Source: Shewanella frigidimarina
GTDB lineage: Bacteria > Pseudomonadota > Gammaproteobacteria > Enterobacterales > Shewanellaceae
DNA length: 64,000 nucleotides
Assembly (NCBI RefSeq): GCF_003797125.1
Contig: NZ_RKKE01000001.1
Coordinates: forward strand, 248,001 to 312,000
Direction: 5' to 3'
Both the position numbers and the translations under genes were made by a program. Under the pieces are notes generated by a model that was given only the letters and a program-made list of their open reading frames with translations, did no database searches and was not told the origin of the DNA. Every line of letters starts with the position of its first letter. Within the stretch, counting starts at the first letter, position 1. This document shows positions 38,472-47,831 of the stretch, one piece after another.

Positions 38472-39395
38472 CTAGCTTATACGATTTTCAAAATCTTGTA
38501 CTTGTAGATCTCGTCCTGCAAATAAATCACTAAAATCCGTAGCCAGTAATGATTTTACCGCCGGATGCTGGATCATTCGCTCAGCGAACATCACATGATA
38601 TTCTTCTTTAATATCGGTGGTTTCACCAAGTAATACCATACCTTGAGACAGTATATCATGACGATAAATAGACGGTGCGACAAAAATGCCTCGATTAAAA
38701 TAACCGAACGCCTTCATCATTTCTGCATCGTCAAACTCCCCCAAAATACTGACATTAAGATTTTTTTCGGCAAACCAACCATGTAATTGTTGTCCTAATG
38801 ACGTCCGTTTACCCGGTATGAGTAATTTACGCTGCTCAAGACACGCGGGGAAAGGGACCGGAATCGTTTCAGCCGAAAAGAAACTCACCCCACATTCACC
38901 CAGTTTTTTGGATAAAATTTCGGGAAACTTCAATGAACCACCGGCGCAATCAGATAAGATCATATCGAGCTTATGTTCACGTAAACGCTCAATTAAACTT
39001 TCATGTGTTGATTCATAACACGCCAAGTGAACTGAACTATCATCAGGGATAACGGTTAACAATACTCTACTAACCAAGGCTTTAGATAAGGCATCGGCAA
39101 TCCCCACTTCAAATAATAGTGACTTATCTTTCTGATAATTGAGTAAATCAAGCATTTCGTAACTCAAGCTAAACATTTTATCGGCATAACGAAATACTAA
39201 TTCGCCCAACTCGGTTGCGACTAAGTTACGGCCGACACGCTTAAATAACGTGCCTTTTAATCGCTCTTCTAATGCACGAATTTGCCCAGTTATGGTTTGC
39301 GGGGCCAAACACAATGCTTCAGCCGCTTTAGTTACTGAACCCTTTTTTTGTACCATCCAAAAATAATATAAATGGTTATAATTTAAATGCTGCAT
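38472..39395 (-). CDS. nhaR: LysR-type regulator NhaR
   Basis: A transcriptional activator of nhaA responding to Na+. The start MQHLNYNHLYYFWMVQKKGS matches E. coli NhaR; the HTH follows (VTKAAEALCLAPQTITGQIR). The effector domain has FEVGIADALSKALVSRVLL, ESTHESLIERLREHKLDMIL and FVAPSIYRHDI. The frame extends 9 codons further, but this ATG fits the family (307 residues). It sits just downstream of the nhaA transcript beyond a terminator, on the same strand as sdhE-ygfX. Confidence 0.95.
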   Translation of the reverse strand: MQHLNYNHLYYFWMVQKKGSVTKAAEALCLAPQTITGQIRALEERLKGTLFKRVGRNLVATELGELVFRYADKMFSLSYEMLDLLNYQKDKSLLFEVGIADALSKALVSRVLLTVIPDDSSVHLACYESTHESLIERLREHKLDMILSDCAGGSLKFPEILSKKLGECGVSFFSAETIPVPFPACLEQRKLLIPGKRTSLGQQLHGWFAEKNLNVSILGEFDDAEMMKAFGYFNRGIFVAPSIYRHDILSQGMVLLGETTDIKEEYHVMFAERMIQHPAVKSLLATDFSDLFAGRDLQVQDFENRIS

Positions 39396-39521
39396 ATCAA
39401 TCACTAACCCAAGAAAAGCCACTCATACTACTATAGCAAATAAACCCAAAATTCCGCTGTTCATTAATCATCGGTACTCAACCACAATATTAATTAACCG
39501 ATTTATTAGCCAAGATTAAGC

Positions 39522-39550
39522 ATAAAAAAACGCAGCCAAACGGCTGCGTT
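39522..39550 (-). terminator. terminator of nhaA and its small exported partner
   Basis: On the minus strand AACGCAGCC-GTTT-GGCTGCGTT then TTTTTTAT, immediately after the small exported gene and before nhaR. Confidence 0.9.
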
Positions 39551-39565
39551 AATTAATGTTGCGGT

Positions 39566-39952
39566 TTACTTACTCTGGCGGCAATCCATCAAACTAGTAA
39601 TAACAGACTCTAGCTCAGCGCTATTACTGACATTGCTTAGTGACACTTGCTCAGTGAGTGCTGATACTATTTCAGATTTTACCGGTATATGACTAGCACA
39701 ATAATTTACGTTTGCCGTTTGATAACGCTTTCCGGCTCGGTACTTTAGTGCTCTTGACTCATAATCATTTGGCTCGATTCTTTTCTTAGCCAGACCATCT
39801 CGGTACATCAAGGCGCCATCTACCACACCTTCTAGATAACTTTGGCAAGTGGGTGACTCAGATGATTTTAGACAAACATTGAACGATTCAGCCGATGCGG
39901 GAATAACAAACAACGTTAACAACATTCCCAAAGATAATTTAGTGAGTTTCAT
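39566..39952 (-). CDS. small exported four-Cys protein, possibly Rap1a/Tai-like
   Basis: A 128-residue protein with a signal peptide ([23 protein letters not shown]). The mature part has four Cys ([41 protein letters not shown]), enough for two disulfides. The C-x-S-Y-x-x-G-V-x-D-G stretch resembles the Rap1a/Tai family, whose members include immunity proteins to amidase effectors, but no effector or secretion gene is near. It overlaps the end of nhaA by 14 bases, so it is made with the antiporter. A role in the periplasm next to NhaA is possible; the function is unknown. Confidence 0.75.
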   Translation of the reverse strand: MKLTKLSLGMLLTLFVIPASAESFNVCLKSSESPTCQSYLEGVVDGALMYRDGLAKKRIEPNDYESRALKYRAGKRYQTANVNYCASHIPVKSEIVSALTEQVSLSNVSNSAELESVITSLMDCRQSK

Positions 39953-41123
39953 GTTTTTCTCCTGTTTCAGGCAGTACTTTGGCTAACCAAAAATAACCAA
40001 TTAGTGCTGCTAATAACGATCCTGTTAAAATACCAAGTCTTGCATAATCACCATATGCCGCAGGTGAATGTTCAAACGCTAACGAAGCAATAAACACTGA
40101 CATAGTAAATCCGATACCACACATCACTGCAACAGGAATAATGTGTCTCCAACCAATCCCTGGTGGTAGTTCTGCTAACTTAAGCTTCACGGCTAAATAA
40201 CTGAATAACAGCACCCCAATCGGCTTACCGAGCAACAGACCCATAATGATGCCTAAGGTAATGGGTTCAGCAAATGAATCTAAAGTCATATTCGTTAATG
40301 ACAAACCAGCATTAGCAAAAGCGAACACGGGCAGGATCATAAAGGTGCTCCAAGGATGCAACTTATGCTCTAAATGTTCCGATGGTGAAGTACCATCCTT
40401 TGCACGTAAAGGAATACAAAATGCAATAATTACACCTGCCAATGTCGCGTGTACACCAGACTTCAATACGGCGACCCATAAAATAAAACCAAGTAAACCG
40501 TAAGGTAAAATTGAACTGACCCCTTTTTTGTTCAATGCAACCATAAGCACAATCGATACCGCTGCAATGACCAAGCTTGTCATGGATAAATCAGTACTAT
40601 AAAACAAGGCAATAATGACAATAACGCCCAAATCATCAATAATCGCTAAGGCTAATAAAAACACCTTCAATGCCACAGGTACACGATTACCGAGCAATGC
40701 CATAATACCTAAAGCAAAAGCGATGTCTGTAGCGGCAGGAATAGCCCATCCGACTTGAGTTTCGGGGGTTGCGTAGTTAAATGCTAAGTAAAACAACGCC
40801 GGAAACACCATGCCGCCAATAGCAGCAATACTGGGTAATGAAGCTTTGGCCACACTTGATAAGGCCCCTTCAAGTAATTCGCGCTTCACTTCCAAACCAA
40901 TTAATAAAAAGAATAACGCCATTAGCCCATCATTAATCCACAGTAATAACGGCTTATCGATATCTAAATCGCCCACCCGTAACTGTACTTCTGTGGCTAA
41001 AAAACCTTGATATACTCCAGCTAACGGGGAATTGGCTAAAATCATCGCCAAAGCTACTGCGACCATTAATAAAATGCCACCTGCAGATTCTTGGCTTAAG
41101 AAGTTCTTAATTGCTCGTTCCAT
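39939..41123 (-). CDS. nhaA: Na+/H+ antiporter NhaA
   Basis: Exchanges cytosolic Na+ (or Li+) for H+, keeping pH and sodium in balance; sensible in a marine bacterium. 394 residues with about 12 helices. The conserved ion-binding aspartates are in [18 protein letters not shown] and [19 protein letters not shown] (paired D). The start [20 protein letters not shown] and [15 protein letters not shown] end ([20 protein letters not shown]) fit. A small exported protein gene overlaps its 3' end; nhaR follows after a terminator. Confidence 0.97.
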   Translation of the reverse strand: MERAIKNFLSQESAGGILLMVAVALAMILANSPLAGVYQGFLATEVQLRVGDLDIDKPLLLWINDGLMALFFLLIGLEVKRELLEGALSSVAKASLPSIAAIGGMVFPALFYLAFNYATPETQVGWAIPAATDIAFALGIMALLGNRVPVALKVFLLALAIIDDLGVIVIIALFYSTDLSMTSLVIAAVSIVLMVALNKKGVSSILPYGLLGFILWVAVLKSGVHATLAGVIIAFCIPLRAKDGTSPSEHLEHKLHPWSTFMILPVFAFANAGLSLTNMTLDSFAEPITLGIIMGLLLGKPIGVLLFSYLAVKLKLAELPPGIGWRHIIPVAVMCGIGFTMSVFIASLAFEHSPAAYGDYARLGILTGSLLAALIGYFWLAKVLPETGEKHETH

Positions 41124-41338
41124 ATAACACTCCTAAAAAACAATCGGATCAGTCTATCTTAAATGTTCAAACAATAATAATCGATTGTTTCTTGATATTA
41201 ACTCGGTTTAACCGAGGTATCGAGCGTAAAGTTAACGCTGAAAATAAATTAATTAATTGAATCTGCATTTCACTTTGGCAATGATTTGCCTGCCCTGATT
41301 AGGTATAATCGATAAAAGCAAAAAAGGAATTGGGACCA

Positions 41339-42190
41339 ATGAAACAGTATTTAGACCTGTGTAAACGCATTGTCGATGAAGGCGAGTGGGTTAATAACGC
41401 ACGAACAAACAAAAAGTGCCTAACTGTCATTAATGCCGACTTAGTTTATGATGTTGGTAACAATCAATTTCCTTTAGTGACCACACGTAAAAGCTTCTGG
41501 AAGTCTGCCATAGCCGAGATCTTAGGATATTTACGTGGCTACCAAAATGCGGCCGATTTTAGAGCTTTAGGCACTAAAACATGGGACGCCAATGCCAATG
41601 AAAACCAAGCATGGCTAGATAACCCAAATCGTAAAGGTCCTGATGATATGGGGCTGATATACGGGGCGTTAGGGCGTGCATTTCCAAAGCCTGATGGTGG
41701 TCATGTCGATTTACTGCAACAAATCGTCGACGACCTCAGTAATGGTATAGATAACCGCGGTGAGATTTTAACCTTCTTTCATCCTGGAGCATTTGACTTA
41801 GGTTGCTTGCGACCATGTATGTACGAACACCATTTTTCATTACTCGGTGATACTTTGTACCTCAACAGCACACAGCGCAGTTGTGATGTTCCATTAGGGT
41901 TAAACTTCAACATGGTACAAGTATATGTATTACTTGCGTTAATGGCCCAGATTACTGGCCATAAACCTGGTAAGGCATACCATAAGATAGTCAACGCTCA
42001 TATTTACGAAGACCAACTTGAACCCATGCGGGATGTCCAGCTCGCGCGCGAACCGTTTGCATCGCCTAAGCTAATCATCAATCCAAAAATTAAAACCCTA
42101 AAAGACATCGAAACTTGGGTAACCTTGGATGACTTTAGCGTTGAAGATTATCAACATCACGATGCGATTAAATACCCTTTCGCAGTGTAA
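41339..42190 (+). CDS. thyA: thymidylate synthase
   Basis: Converts dUMP to dTMP with methylene-tetrahydrofolate. 283 residues, the longer form of the family. The catalytic cysteine is in [14 protein letters not shown], and [20 protein letters not shown] and [15 protein letters not shown] carry the dUMP-binding residues. AAGGA at 41325 fits the ATG at 41339; the in-frame TTG at 41330 is too close to it. It is single, with a strong terminator, and next to ptsP/rppH/mutH as in E. coli, although lgt is replaced here by an unrelated permease gene. Confidence 0.96.
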   Translation: MKQYLDLCKRIVDEGEWVNNARTNKKCLTVINADLVYDVGNNQFPLVTTRKSFWKSAIAEILGYLRGYQNAADFRALGTKTWDANANENQAWLDNPNRKGPDDMGLIYGALGRAFPKPDGGHVDLLQQIVDDLSNGIDNRGEILTFFHPGAFDLGCLRPCMYEHHFSLLGDTLYLNSTQRSCDVPLGLNFNMVQVYVLLALMAQITGHKPGKAYHKIVNAHIYEDQLEPMRDVQLAREPFASPKLIINPKIKTLKDIETWVTLDDFSVEDYQHHDAIKYPFAV

Positions 42191-42211
42191 TATCAGATAG
42201 GTTAACTAACA

Positions 42212-42253
42212 AAAAAACGTCTTTGTTCAACTACTTGAACAAAGACGTTTTTG
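42212..42253. terminator. bidirectional terminator thyA / TSUP gene
   Basis: An 18-bp perfect stem (AAAAACGTCTTTGTTCAA and TTGAACAAAGACGTTTTT) with a 4-base loop between convergent genes. Confidence 0.95.
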
Positions 42254-42266
42254 TAACAGTTTAGTG

Positions 42267-43067
42267 CTAAAAAAATAGTAGTTTTAGTCCAACTACAACA
42301 AGCAAACAAGCAAATATTTTTTTCAATACTGGCGTAGGCCAAGTGCTAGCAGCTTTTACACCAAACGGCGCGCACAACATGGAACTAATGATAATGCCGA
42401 TTAATGCCGGCAGGTAAATAAACCCAACTGAGCCCTCGGGTAAATTCGGTACATCGAAACCAGCGATGATATAACCTATCGTACCGGATACCGCAATAAG
42501 CATCCCTGTTGCCGATGAAAATCCAACAGCTTGACGCATTTGTAAGCCGCAATAACTTAAAAATGGCACCAGCAAAACCCCGCCACCAATGCCCATTAAT
42601 CCAGCAATTAACGCTATCGCAGTCGATATCACCAGTAACACAGCAAAACTTGGCATACTGCCACCCGTTTTGACTTTAAACGGAAAGGCCATTTGTACTG
42701 CCATTAACACGACAAAAATAGCAAAAGCCTGTTGTAAATCATCTGATGCAATTTGCTCAGACACAAATGCTGAAGCTAATGACCCGATTACAATACCCGG
42801 AAATATAGGCTTAAACAGCTCCCAGGGTATATTGCCGCGCTTGTGATGGGCCGTTGCTGATGACATAGAAGTTAAAATAATCGATGCCAGTGACGTCGCG
42901 ATAGCAACATGAGTGATTTGAGTTGAACTGATACCCACTGAAGGTAAAATATACAATAGCGCAGGCACAATAATTAACCCACCACCAATACCTAACAGCC
43001 CAGCCAAAAAACCCACGACAGAACCTAAAACAAGGCAAATTAAAAATACCTGCAGCAAACTATCCAC
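42267..43067 (-). CDS. TSUP (TauE/SafE) family membrane permease
   Basis: A 266-residue membrane protein with about eight helices in two repeats. Each half carries the family GLLGIGGGL / GLMGIGGGVLLVPFL motif (FLAGLLGIGGGLIIVPALLY and ALIAGLMGIGGGVLLVP). TSUP proteins carry sulfite, sulfoacetate or other organic anions; the substrate here cannot be told. The GTG at 43067 (VDSLLQVFLICLVLGSV) has AAGGA 7 bases upstream and is preferred to the earlier GTG at 43109, which lacks a ribosome site. It sits where E. coli has lgt. Confidence 0.88.
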   Translation of the reverse strand: MDSLLQVFLICLVLGSVVGFLAGLLGIGGGLIIVPALLYILPSVGISSTQITHVAIATSLASIILTSMSSATAHHKRGNIPWELFKPIFPGIVIGSLASAFVSEQIASDDLQQAFAIFVVLMAVQMAFPFKVKTGGSMPSFAVLLVISTAIALIAGLMGIGGGVLLVPFLSYCGLQMRQAVGFSSATGMLIAVSGTIGYIIAGFDVPNLPEGSVGFIYLPALIGIIISSMLCAPFGVKAASTWPTPVLKKIFACLLVVVGLKLLFF

Positions 43068-43155
43068 GATGACATCCTTAATGTTGCACTTGATTATGTT
43101 ACGAACCACTAGGGAAAATAATTTAAAACTTTCCTTAGCAGATTCAATCGTATTG

Positions 43156-45396
43156 CTAATCTATGTTGATTAAATCTAATAGGTTATGTTTTCGCAAGAA
43201 ACTGGCTAATAAGCCTCGAACCTGGTTACCATTTGACTGTTGTAAAATAGATTCTAATAAATCCGTTAACTCTTGCTTTGATACACGTCTGAGTAAAAAA
43301 TTGATTCTGGCTAAGCTGCCTTGGTTCATACTGAGTTTGTTATAGCCCATCGCTACTAGAAGCAATGCACCATAAGGTTCACCCGCAAGTTCGCCGCAAA
43401 CACTCACATCTAAATCATACTGTTTACATTCATCGACAGCCCTTTTAAGTGCTCGAAGAATACCTGGATGGTAACTATCAAATAATGAACTGACACTCGG
43501 ATTATTACGATCGACAGCCAGCAAATATTGAGTCAAATCGTTACTGCCCACCGACACAAAGTCGACCCGTTTTGCCACATCTTGTAACTGATACAACAAT
43601 GCAGGTACTTCAAGCATAACGCCGACTTTCGGCCTCACTAAAATAGTCTTTAATTCTTGGTTTAGTTCAGTAAACGCTTGCTCTAAATATTTTAATGTTT
43701 GATCAATTTCATCCAGATTACTCACCATTGGTAGTAATATTTGCAATTGATTGCCGTTACCAGCAGCTTGTAGCATCGCGCGCAATTGCACTAAAAATAG
43801 CTCAGGATGATCAAGCGATAAACGAATGCCGCGCCACCCTAAAAATGGGTTATCTTCTTTAATTGGAAAATACGGTAACGGTTTGTCGCCGCCAACATCC
43901 AATGTACGCATCACAACAGGCCTATCACCTGCGGCACTCAGTACTTGACGATATACGTTTATTTGTTCGCTCTCGCTCGGAAAGCGTTGATGCAACATAA
44001 AGGGAATTTCAGTTCGATATAGCCCGATACCATCTGCACATTCAGCAATTTCAGACGCGATACCACTCAATAAACCTGCGTTTAAATATAAATGGATCCG
44101 CTGACCATCTGTAGTCACTGATGGTAGGTTTAATTCGGCAGAAAATTGTTTTTGTTTTTCAACATCTGCATCAATCAGTAATTGATATTCTTCAATCACA
44201 GCTGGCGATGGCGATACCAATAGCTGGCCACGATTCGCATTCAGAACTAATAGTTTTTGATCGATGTCGATTGATAACACATCATCAACGCCAACAATGG
44301 CAGGTACACCCAAAGCACGCGCTAAAATAGCCGCATGGGCATTAACGCCACCACGTTCAGTGACAATACCAGCGAGTTTTTGTCGTGGAAACTCAGCCAA
44401 TAAAGTGGCATCCACTTCTTTAGCGACTAAAATAACCGGTTTATCCGGCTCTAACTCTAATCGACCGGGCTCAATAAGCTGTCGAAGTAGTTTTTGCCCA
44501 AGCTCACGAATATCACTGGCGCGCTCTTTTAAGTATGGATCTTCCATTTCCAAAAACTGTTTGATATAGCGCAATGACACTCGACTTACCGCAGATTCAG
44601 CCTGCCAGCCTAAAGCGACTTCGCGGGCATATTCGCCACCAAGGCTAGAATCGTCTAACAATAATTGAAATGCGGTAAAGATAGAGGCCACATCAGCAGA
44701 CTTTTCACGCTCAAAACGTTGCGATATTGACGACAGCATGTCTTTACAACGCTGCATGGCCAACTTTAAACGCTGAATTTCAGCATCTATGTCAAAGCAA
44801 CTAACCTCGGGTTGTTCTAATGAAATTACACCGCCTAATACCAAACCGTGAGCAATCGCAATACCACTTGATGCATTAACACCACTGAAAACCACTTGCT
44901 GTTGCACATTAGTAATGGCCGCTTTGTGTTTCAAGCTGCGCACAACCACCGCAAGCTGAGCGGCTAAGGTCATTAAAAATGCTTCTTCACTTTCACTGAA
45001 CTGACGGGCTTCTGGCTGTTGCACCACGATAACGCCCACCACCTGCTTTTGAAAAATGATCGGCACAGCTAAAAACGCACGATATTCTTCTTCTGCGGCT
45101 TCGGGAAATAATTTAAAACGAGGGTGAATACGAGCATCGGCAAGGTTAACGGCTTCTTCACGTTCAGCAACTAAGCCTACTAAACCTTGCGATAATGGCA
45201 TGCTCACTCGGCCAACGGCAGATTGTTGTAAACCTTCAGTGGCGGATAACACTAGATGCTGTTGTTCAAGGATATAAATAGAACAGCAATGGGTAGCCAT
45301 CGCTAATCGAGTTTGTGACACTAAGATGTTTAATGCACTTTCAAGGCTGCTGGCTCTGGCAACAGCTTGAGTGATATCCCTGAGCATATTTAACAC
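43156..45396 (-). CDS. ptsP: PEP-protein phosphotransferase PtsP (EI-Ntr)
   Basis: First enzyme of the nitrogen PTS, passing phosphate from PEP to NPr. Residues 1 to about 165 are a GAF sensor domain (SSLESALNILVSQTRLAMAT to LAAQLAVVVRSL), followed by the EI domains. The phosphorylated histidine is in RGGVNAHAAILARALGVPAI, and the C-terminal PEP-binding half has RTEIPFM, GGDKPLPYF and the catalytic region FVSVGSNDLTQYLLAVDRNN. The 746-residue length matches E. coli (748). It follows rppH by about 25 bases; glutamine or 2-oxoglutarate sensing at GAF is inferred from the family. Confidence 0.97.
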   Translation of the reverse strand: MLNMLRDITQAVARASSLESALNILVSQTRLAMATHCCSIYILEQQHLVLSATEGLQQSAVGRVSMPLSQGLVGLVAEREEAVNLADARIHPRFKLFPEAAEEEYRAFLAVPIIFQKQVVGVIVVQQPEARQFSESEEAFLMTLAAQLAVVVRSLKHKAAITNVQQQVVFSGVNASSGIAIAHGLVLGGVISLEQPEVSCFDIDAEIQRLKLAMQRCKDMLSSISQRFEREKSADVASIFTAFQLLLDDSSLGGEYAREVALGWQAESAVSRVSLRYIKQFLEMEDPYLKERASDIRELGQKLLRQLIEPGRLELEPDKPVILVAKEVDATLLAEFPRQKLAGIVTERGGVNAHAAILARALGVPAIVGVDDVLSIDIDQKLLVLNANRGQLLVSPSPAVIEEYQLLIDADVEKQKQFSAELNLPSVTTDGQRIHLYLNAGLLSGIASEIAECADGIGLYRTEIPFMLHQRFPSESEQINVYRQVLSAAGDRPVVMRTLDVGGDKPLPYFPIKEDNPFLGWRGIRLSLDHPELFLVQLRAMLQAAGNGNQLQILLPMVSNLDEIDQTLKYLEQAFTELNQELKTILVRPKVGVMLEVPALLYQLQDVAKRVDFVSVGSNDLTQYLLAVDRNNPSVSSLFDSYHPGILRALKRAVDECKQYDLDVSVCGELAGEPYGALLLVAMGYNKLSMNQGSLARINFLLRRVSKQELTDLLESILQQSNGNQVRGLLASFLRKHNLLDLINID

Positions 45397-45420
45397 TGTT
45401 TCAATCCTCTTTGAAATCAG

Positions 45421-45939
45421 TTAACTCCGTTGTTTGCTTCGTTTTTTACTAAACTCGCGCGTTTGCAGCGCTAATGTCGTCGATGCGAACTCTTTCATTA
45501 CCTTTCTATATACGTCGCGTTTAAAAGACACAACCTGACGAACAGGATACCAATAACTCACCCAACGCCAATCATCAAACTCAGGATGACCAGAAGAATT
45601 CAAGTTAATAGTATTATCGTGACCTTTCAATTGTAGTAAAAACCATTTCTGTTTTTGGCCAATGCAAACAGGTTTGCTTTCTTGGCGTACCAAACGCTTG
45701 GGTAACCGATAACGTAACCAAGATCGAGTGGATGTTAAAATTTGAACATGCTCAGGTCTTAGTCCCACTTCTTCGTAAAGTTCGCGATACATGGCTTCTT
45801 CTACTGATTCGCCATCATCTAACCCACCTTGTGGAAACTGCCATGAATGTTGGCCAAAACGTCTAGCCCACATAACTTGTCCAAATTTATTACAGATAAT
45901 GATGCCCACATTTGCGCGAAAGCCGTCGCTATCAATCAC
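45421..45939 (-). CDS. rppH: RNA pyrophosphohydrolase
   Basis: A Nudix hydrolase that removes pyrophosphate from mRNA 5' ends to start decay. The Nudix box runs from [20 protein letters not shown] to YEEVGL. The frame is open upstream, but GGAG precedes the GTG at 45939 ([20 protein letters not shown]), which aligns with E. coli MIDDDGYRPNVGIVICN, so the protein has 172 residues. It precedes ptsP on the same strand. Upstream is the DnaA-box region. Confidence 0.96.
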   Translation of the reverse strand: MIDSDGFRANVGIIICNKFGQVMWARRFGQHSWQFPQGGLDDGESVEEAMYRELYEEVGLRPEHVQILTSTRSWLRYRLPKRLVRQESKPVCIGQKQKWFLLQLKGHDNTINLNSSGHPEFDDWRWVSYWYPVRQVVSFKRDVYRKVMKEFASTTLALQTREFSKKRSKQRS

Positions 45940-46015
45940 ATGGACTCCAAAAATAACAAATTTTATATCGTCTGATTGTTTCACAAAGCATGCCTATCGG
46001 CAAACCTCTATTTAC

Positions 46016-46440
46016 TGTGGATAATTGAATAACAATGTTAATAAATCAAAATTATCAACAATTAAACCAAGCGACCCTGTGGATTATCCACAAAATCTGT
46101 GGATATCTCTGTTCGAAACTTTGGTAAAGCTTGATAACAGGCTAAAAACCAGCTGCCCTCCGTCTAAGGAAAACCACTTTTCACTACAATATATTTAAAC
46201 AAAATTAATAACTTAAAAATAATTACAAACTAATATTATAGCAGAACGCCAATATTGTACAAAAAACAAACAGGCTTAATTAAGATAGCCAATCACTCAT
46301 TTAGCAATTTAAGTTATACACAAATAACAAGGCTTATTTTAAATTAAACCCGTTAAAAAGCCGTTTTATTGCGTTGACTTGGTGTTTTTAATCAGTTAAA
46401 GACAGGTTTTATTACACTTATCCATTAAATCTGTGGATAA
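46016..46440. promoter_or_regulatory. DnaA-box cluster, DARS2-like locus
   Basis: In an AT-rich non-coding gap between rppH and mutH I find perfect DnaA boxes at 46016-46024 (TGTGGATAA), 46084-46092 (TTATCCACA) and 46432-46440 (TGTGGATAA), TTATACACA at 46314-46322, and near-perfect boxes at 46078-46086 (TGTGGATTA, overlapping the next), 46098-46106 (TGTGGATAT) and 46418-46426 (TTATCCATT). Three of them sit within 29 bases, in opposed orientation. From memory, E. coli DARS2, the DnaA-reactivating sequence, lies in the mutH-ygdP (rppH) intergenic region, so position and content agree. Function is inferred. Confidence 0.7.
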
Positions 46441-46442
46441 GT

Positions 46443-46702
46443 ATGTGTGAAATGTAGGGGAAAAACGAGTGTAACTCGGGACAAGTATAATATAAAAACA
46501 ACCATCAACAAAAAAGTATCTTTAAAACAACCAATTACAAAGGAATTCAATCAAATAACTTTAACCAACCAAAAAATGGTTGTTTTTCAATCACATCTTA
46601 AATAACTAACTAAACTTGTTCTCAATGAATATTACTTGATAGCATAGACTGTTGATTTTGATCGTCTACTTAATTCATTTCCCCAGAGGTTAATACTCAT
46701 TC
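46443..46702. other. mutH upstream region
   Basis: An AT-rich run of 260 bases leading to mutH. It contains an imperfect hairpin around 46563-46586 (AACCAACCAAAAAATGGTTG). I see no promoter that I can defend and no other open frame; CCCCAGAGG before the mutH ATG is the likely ribosome site. Confidence 0.4.
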
Positions 46703-47371
46703 ATGGCTAAATCATCGCCCTTAGATCTAAACGAATTAATGCAAAGAGCGCACAATATGGCTGGTATTCGTTTAGCTGATATTGCGGCAGATAATCACAT
46801 CATGGTGCCTGCGGATTTACGCCGAGACAAAGGCTGGGTAGGCCAACTTATTGAATCTGAATTAGGGGCTCTGGCAGGATCAAGACCAGAACAGGACTTT
46901 TTACATTTAGGGGTTGAGCTCAAAACGATCCCGATCGATCACAATGGCAAACCGCTTGAGACCACTTATGTCACAGTAGCGCCGCTGACAAACATTCAGG
47001 GTATGACTTGGGAAAACAGTTTGGTTTACCATAAATTACAGAGAGTGTTATGGGTACCTGTTGAAGGCGAACGGAGCATCCCTGTCGGTGAGCGTCGTAT
47101 AGGCACGCCCATATTATGGCAACCAAACACAACACAAGCCAGACAGTTACAACAAGATTGGGAAGAGATAATGGAGTTAATTGCACTAGGTAAAGTTGAT
47201 AAAATTACTGCACGTCATGGTGAGGTACTGCAATTACGTCCAAAAGCAGCTAATAGCAAAACGCTTACTGAAAGCATCGCCGAAGACGGTAGCATTCAAC
47301 TATCAAATCCCAGAGGTTTTTACCTTAAAATTGATTTTACTCAGCAGATATTAACCAATGCATTTTCATAA
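46703..47371 (+). CDS. mutH: DNA mismatch repair endonuclease MutH
   Basis: Nicks the unmethylated strand at hemimethylated GATC in Dam-directed mismatch repair. 222 residues, with the catalytic D-x6-E-x-K in [14 protein letters not shown] and the conserved [13 protein letters not shown]. The presence of MutH implies Dam methylation in this organism. Divergent from rppH across the DnaA-box region; the E. coli order rppH/mutH is kept. Confidence 0.98.
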   Translation: MAKSSPLDLNELMQRAHNMAGIRLADIAADNHIMVPADLRRDKGWVGQLIESELGALAGSRPEQDFLHLGVELKTIPIDHNGKPLETTYVTVAPLTNIQGMTWENSLVYHKLQRVLWVPVEGERSIPVGERRIGTPILWQPNTTQARQLQQDWEEIMELIALGKVDKITARHGEVLQLRPKAANSKTLTESIAEDGSIQLSNPRGFYLKIDFTQQILTNAFS

Positions 47372-47398
47372 TCTGTTGTTACATTACTTGGTATCTTG

Positions 47399-47687
47399 GA
47401 TCTGTAGATCATTAACAGCCATTTTTAAGTAGTGCGTGGCAATGTTTTACAAGACAGAGTTTACGACATCTCGAGATACAACATGAGTAAGCAATAAAGC
47501 AGGAGAAAGAAGCCACAGATATTGCTGAAGGATTCTGTTAACCGTAGTTTTGAATCTTTATTGAATAAATTGGTTACAAGCCATTAGCCTAACTGGAACT
47601 TCGTCTCTAACATTTATGCCACCTTGTTATATAAATAAAGAACCGTTTATCTCGAACAAACTTCAGCCACAAAAGTTCAACAAGCCC
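47399..47687. mobile_element. decayed copy of the MITE family
   Basis: The right end (TTTATCTCGAACAAACTTCA then GCCACAAAAGTTCAACAAGC) aligns with the right end of the 30688-30950 element at about three quarters of positions, including the identical block ATCTCGAACAAA, and is followed by a TA. The proposed left end (GATCTGTAGATCATT at 47399) matches only about 10 of 16 positions. The middle is not recognisably related. It lies between mutH and cyaC in a gap with no credible gene. Confidence 0.5.
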
Positions 47688-47831
47688 TACTAATGTTGAA
47701 AAAACTTTGCGTTAGTGCACATATTTCTTCACTTCTATTGATCTAAATCACAAATAAACTATCACAAGTAAGCAAATTTTCTATAGACTAGCCACCCTAT
47801 ATAATAAGTCATTTGGGCAACCACATCCTCC

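Noticed and set aside
39566..39952. Toxin-immunity locus
   Set aside because: The Rap1a/Tai resemblance is weak and no effector, Hcp, VgrG or other secretion gene lies in the window.
46016..46440. Chromosomal replication origin
   Set aside because: DnaA boxes and AT-rich DNA are present, but no dnaA, dnaN, gyrB, mnmG or rpmH is near and the locus matches the DARS2 neighbourhood better.
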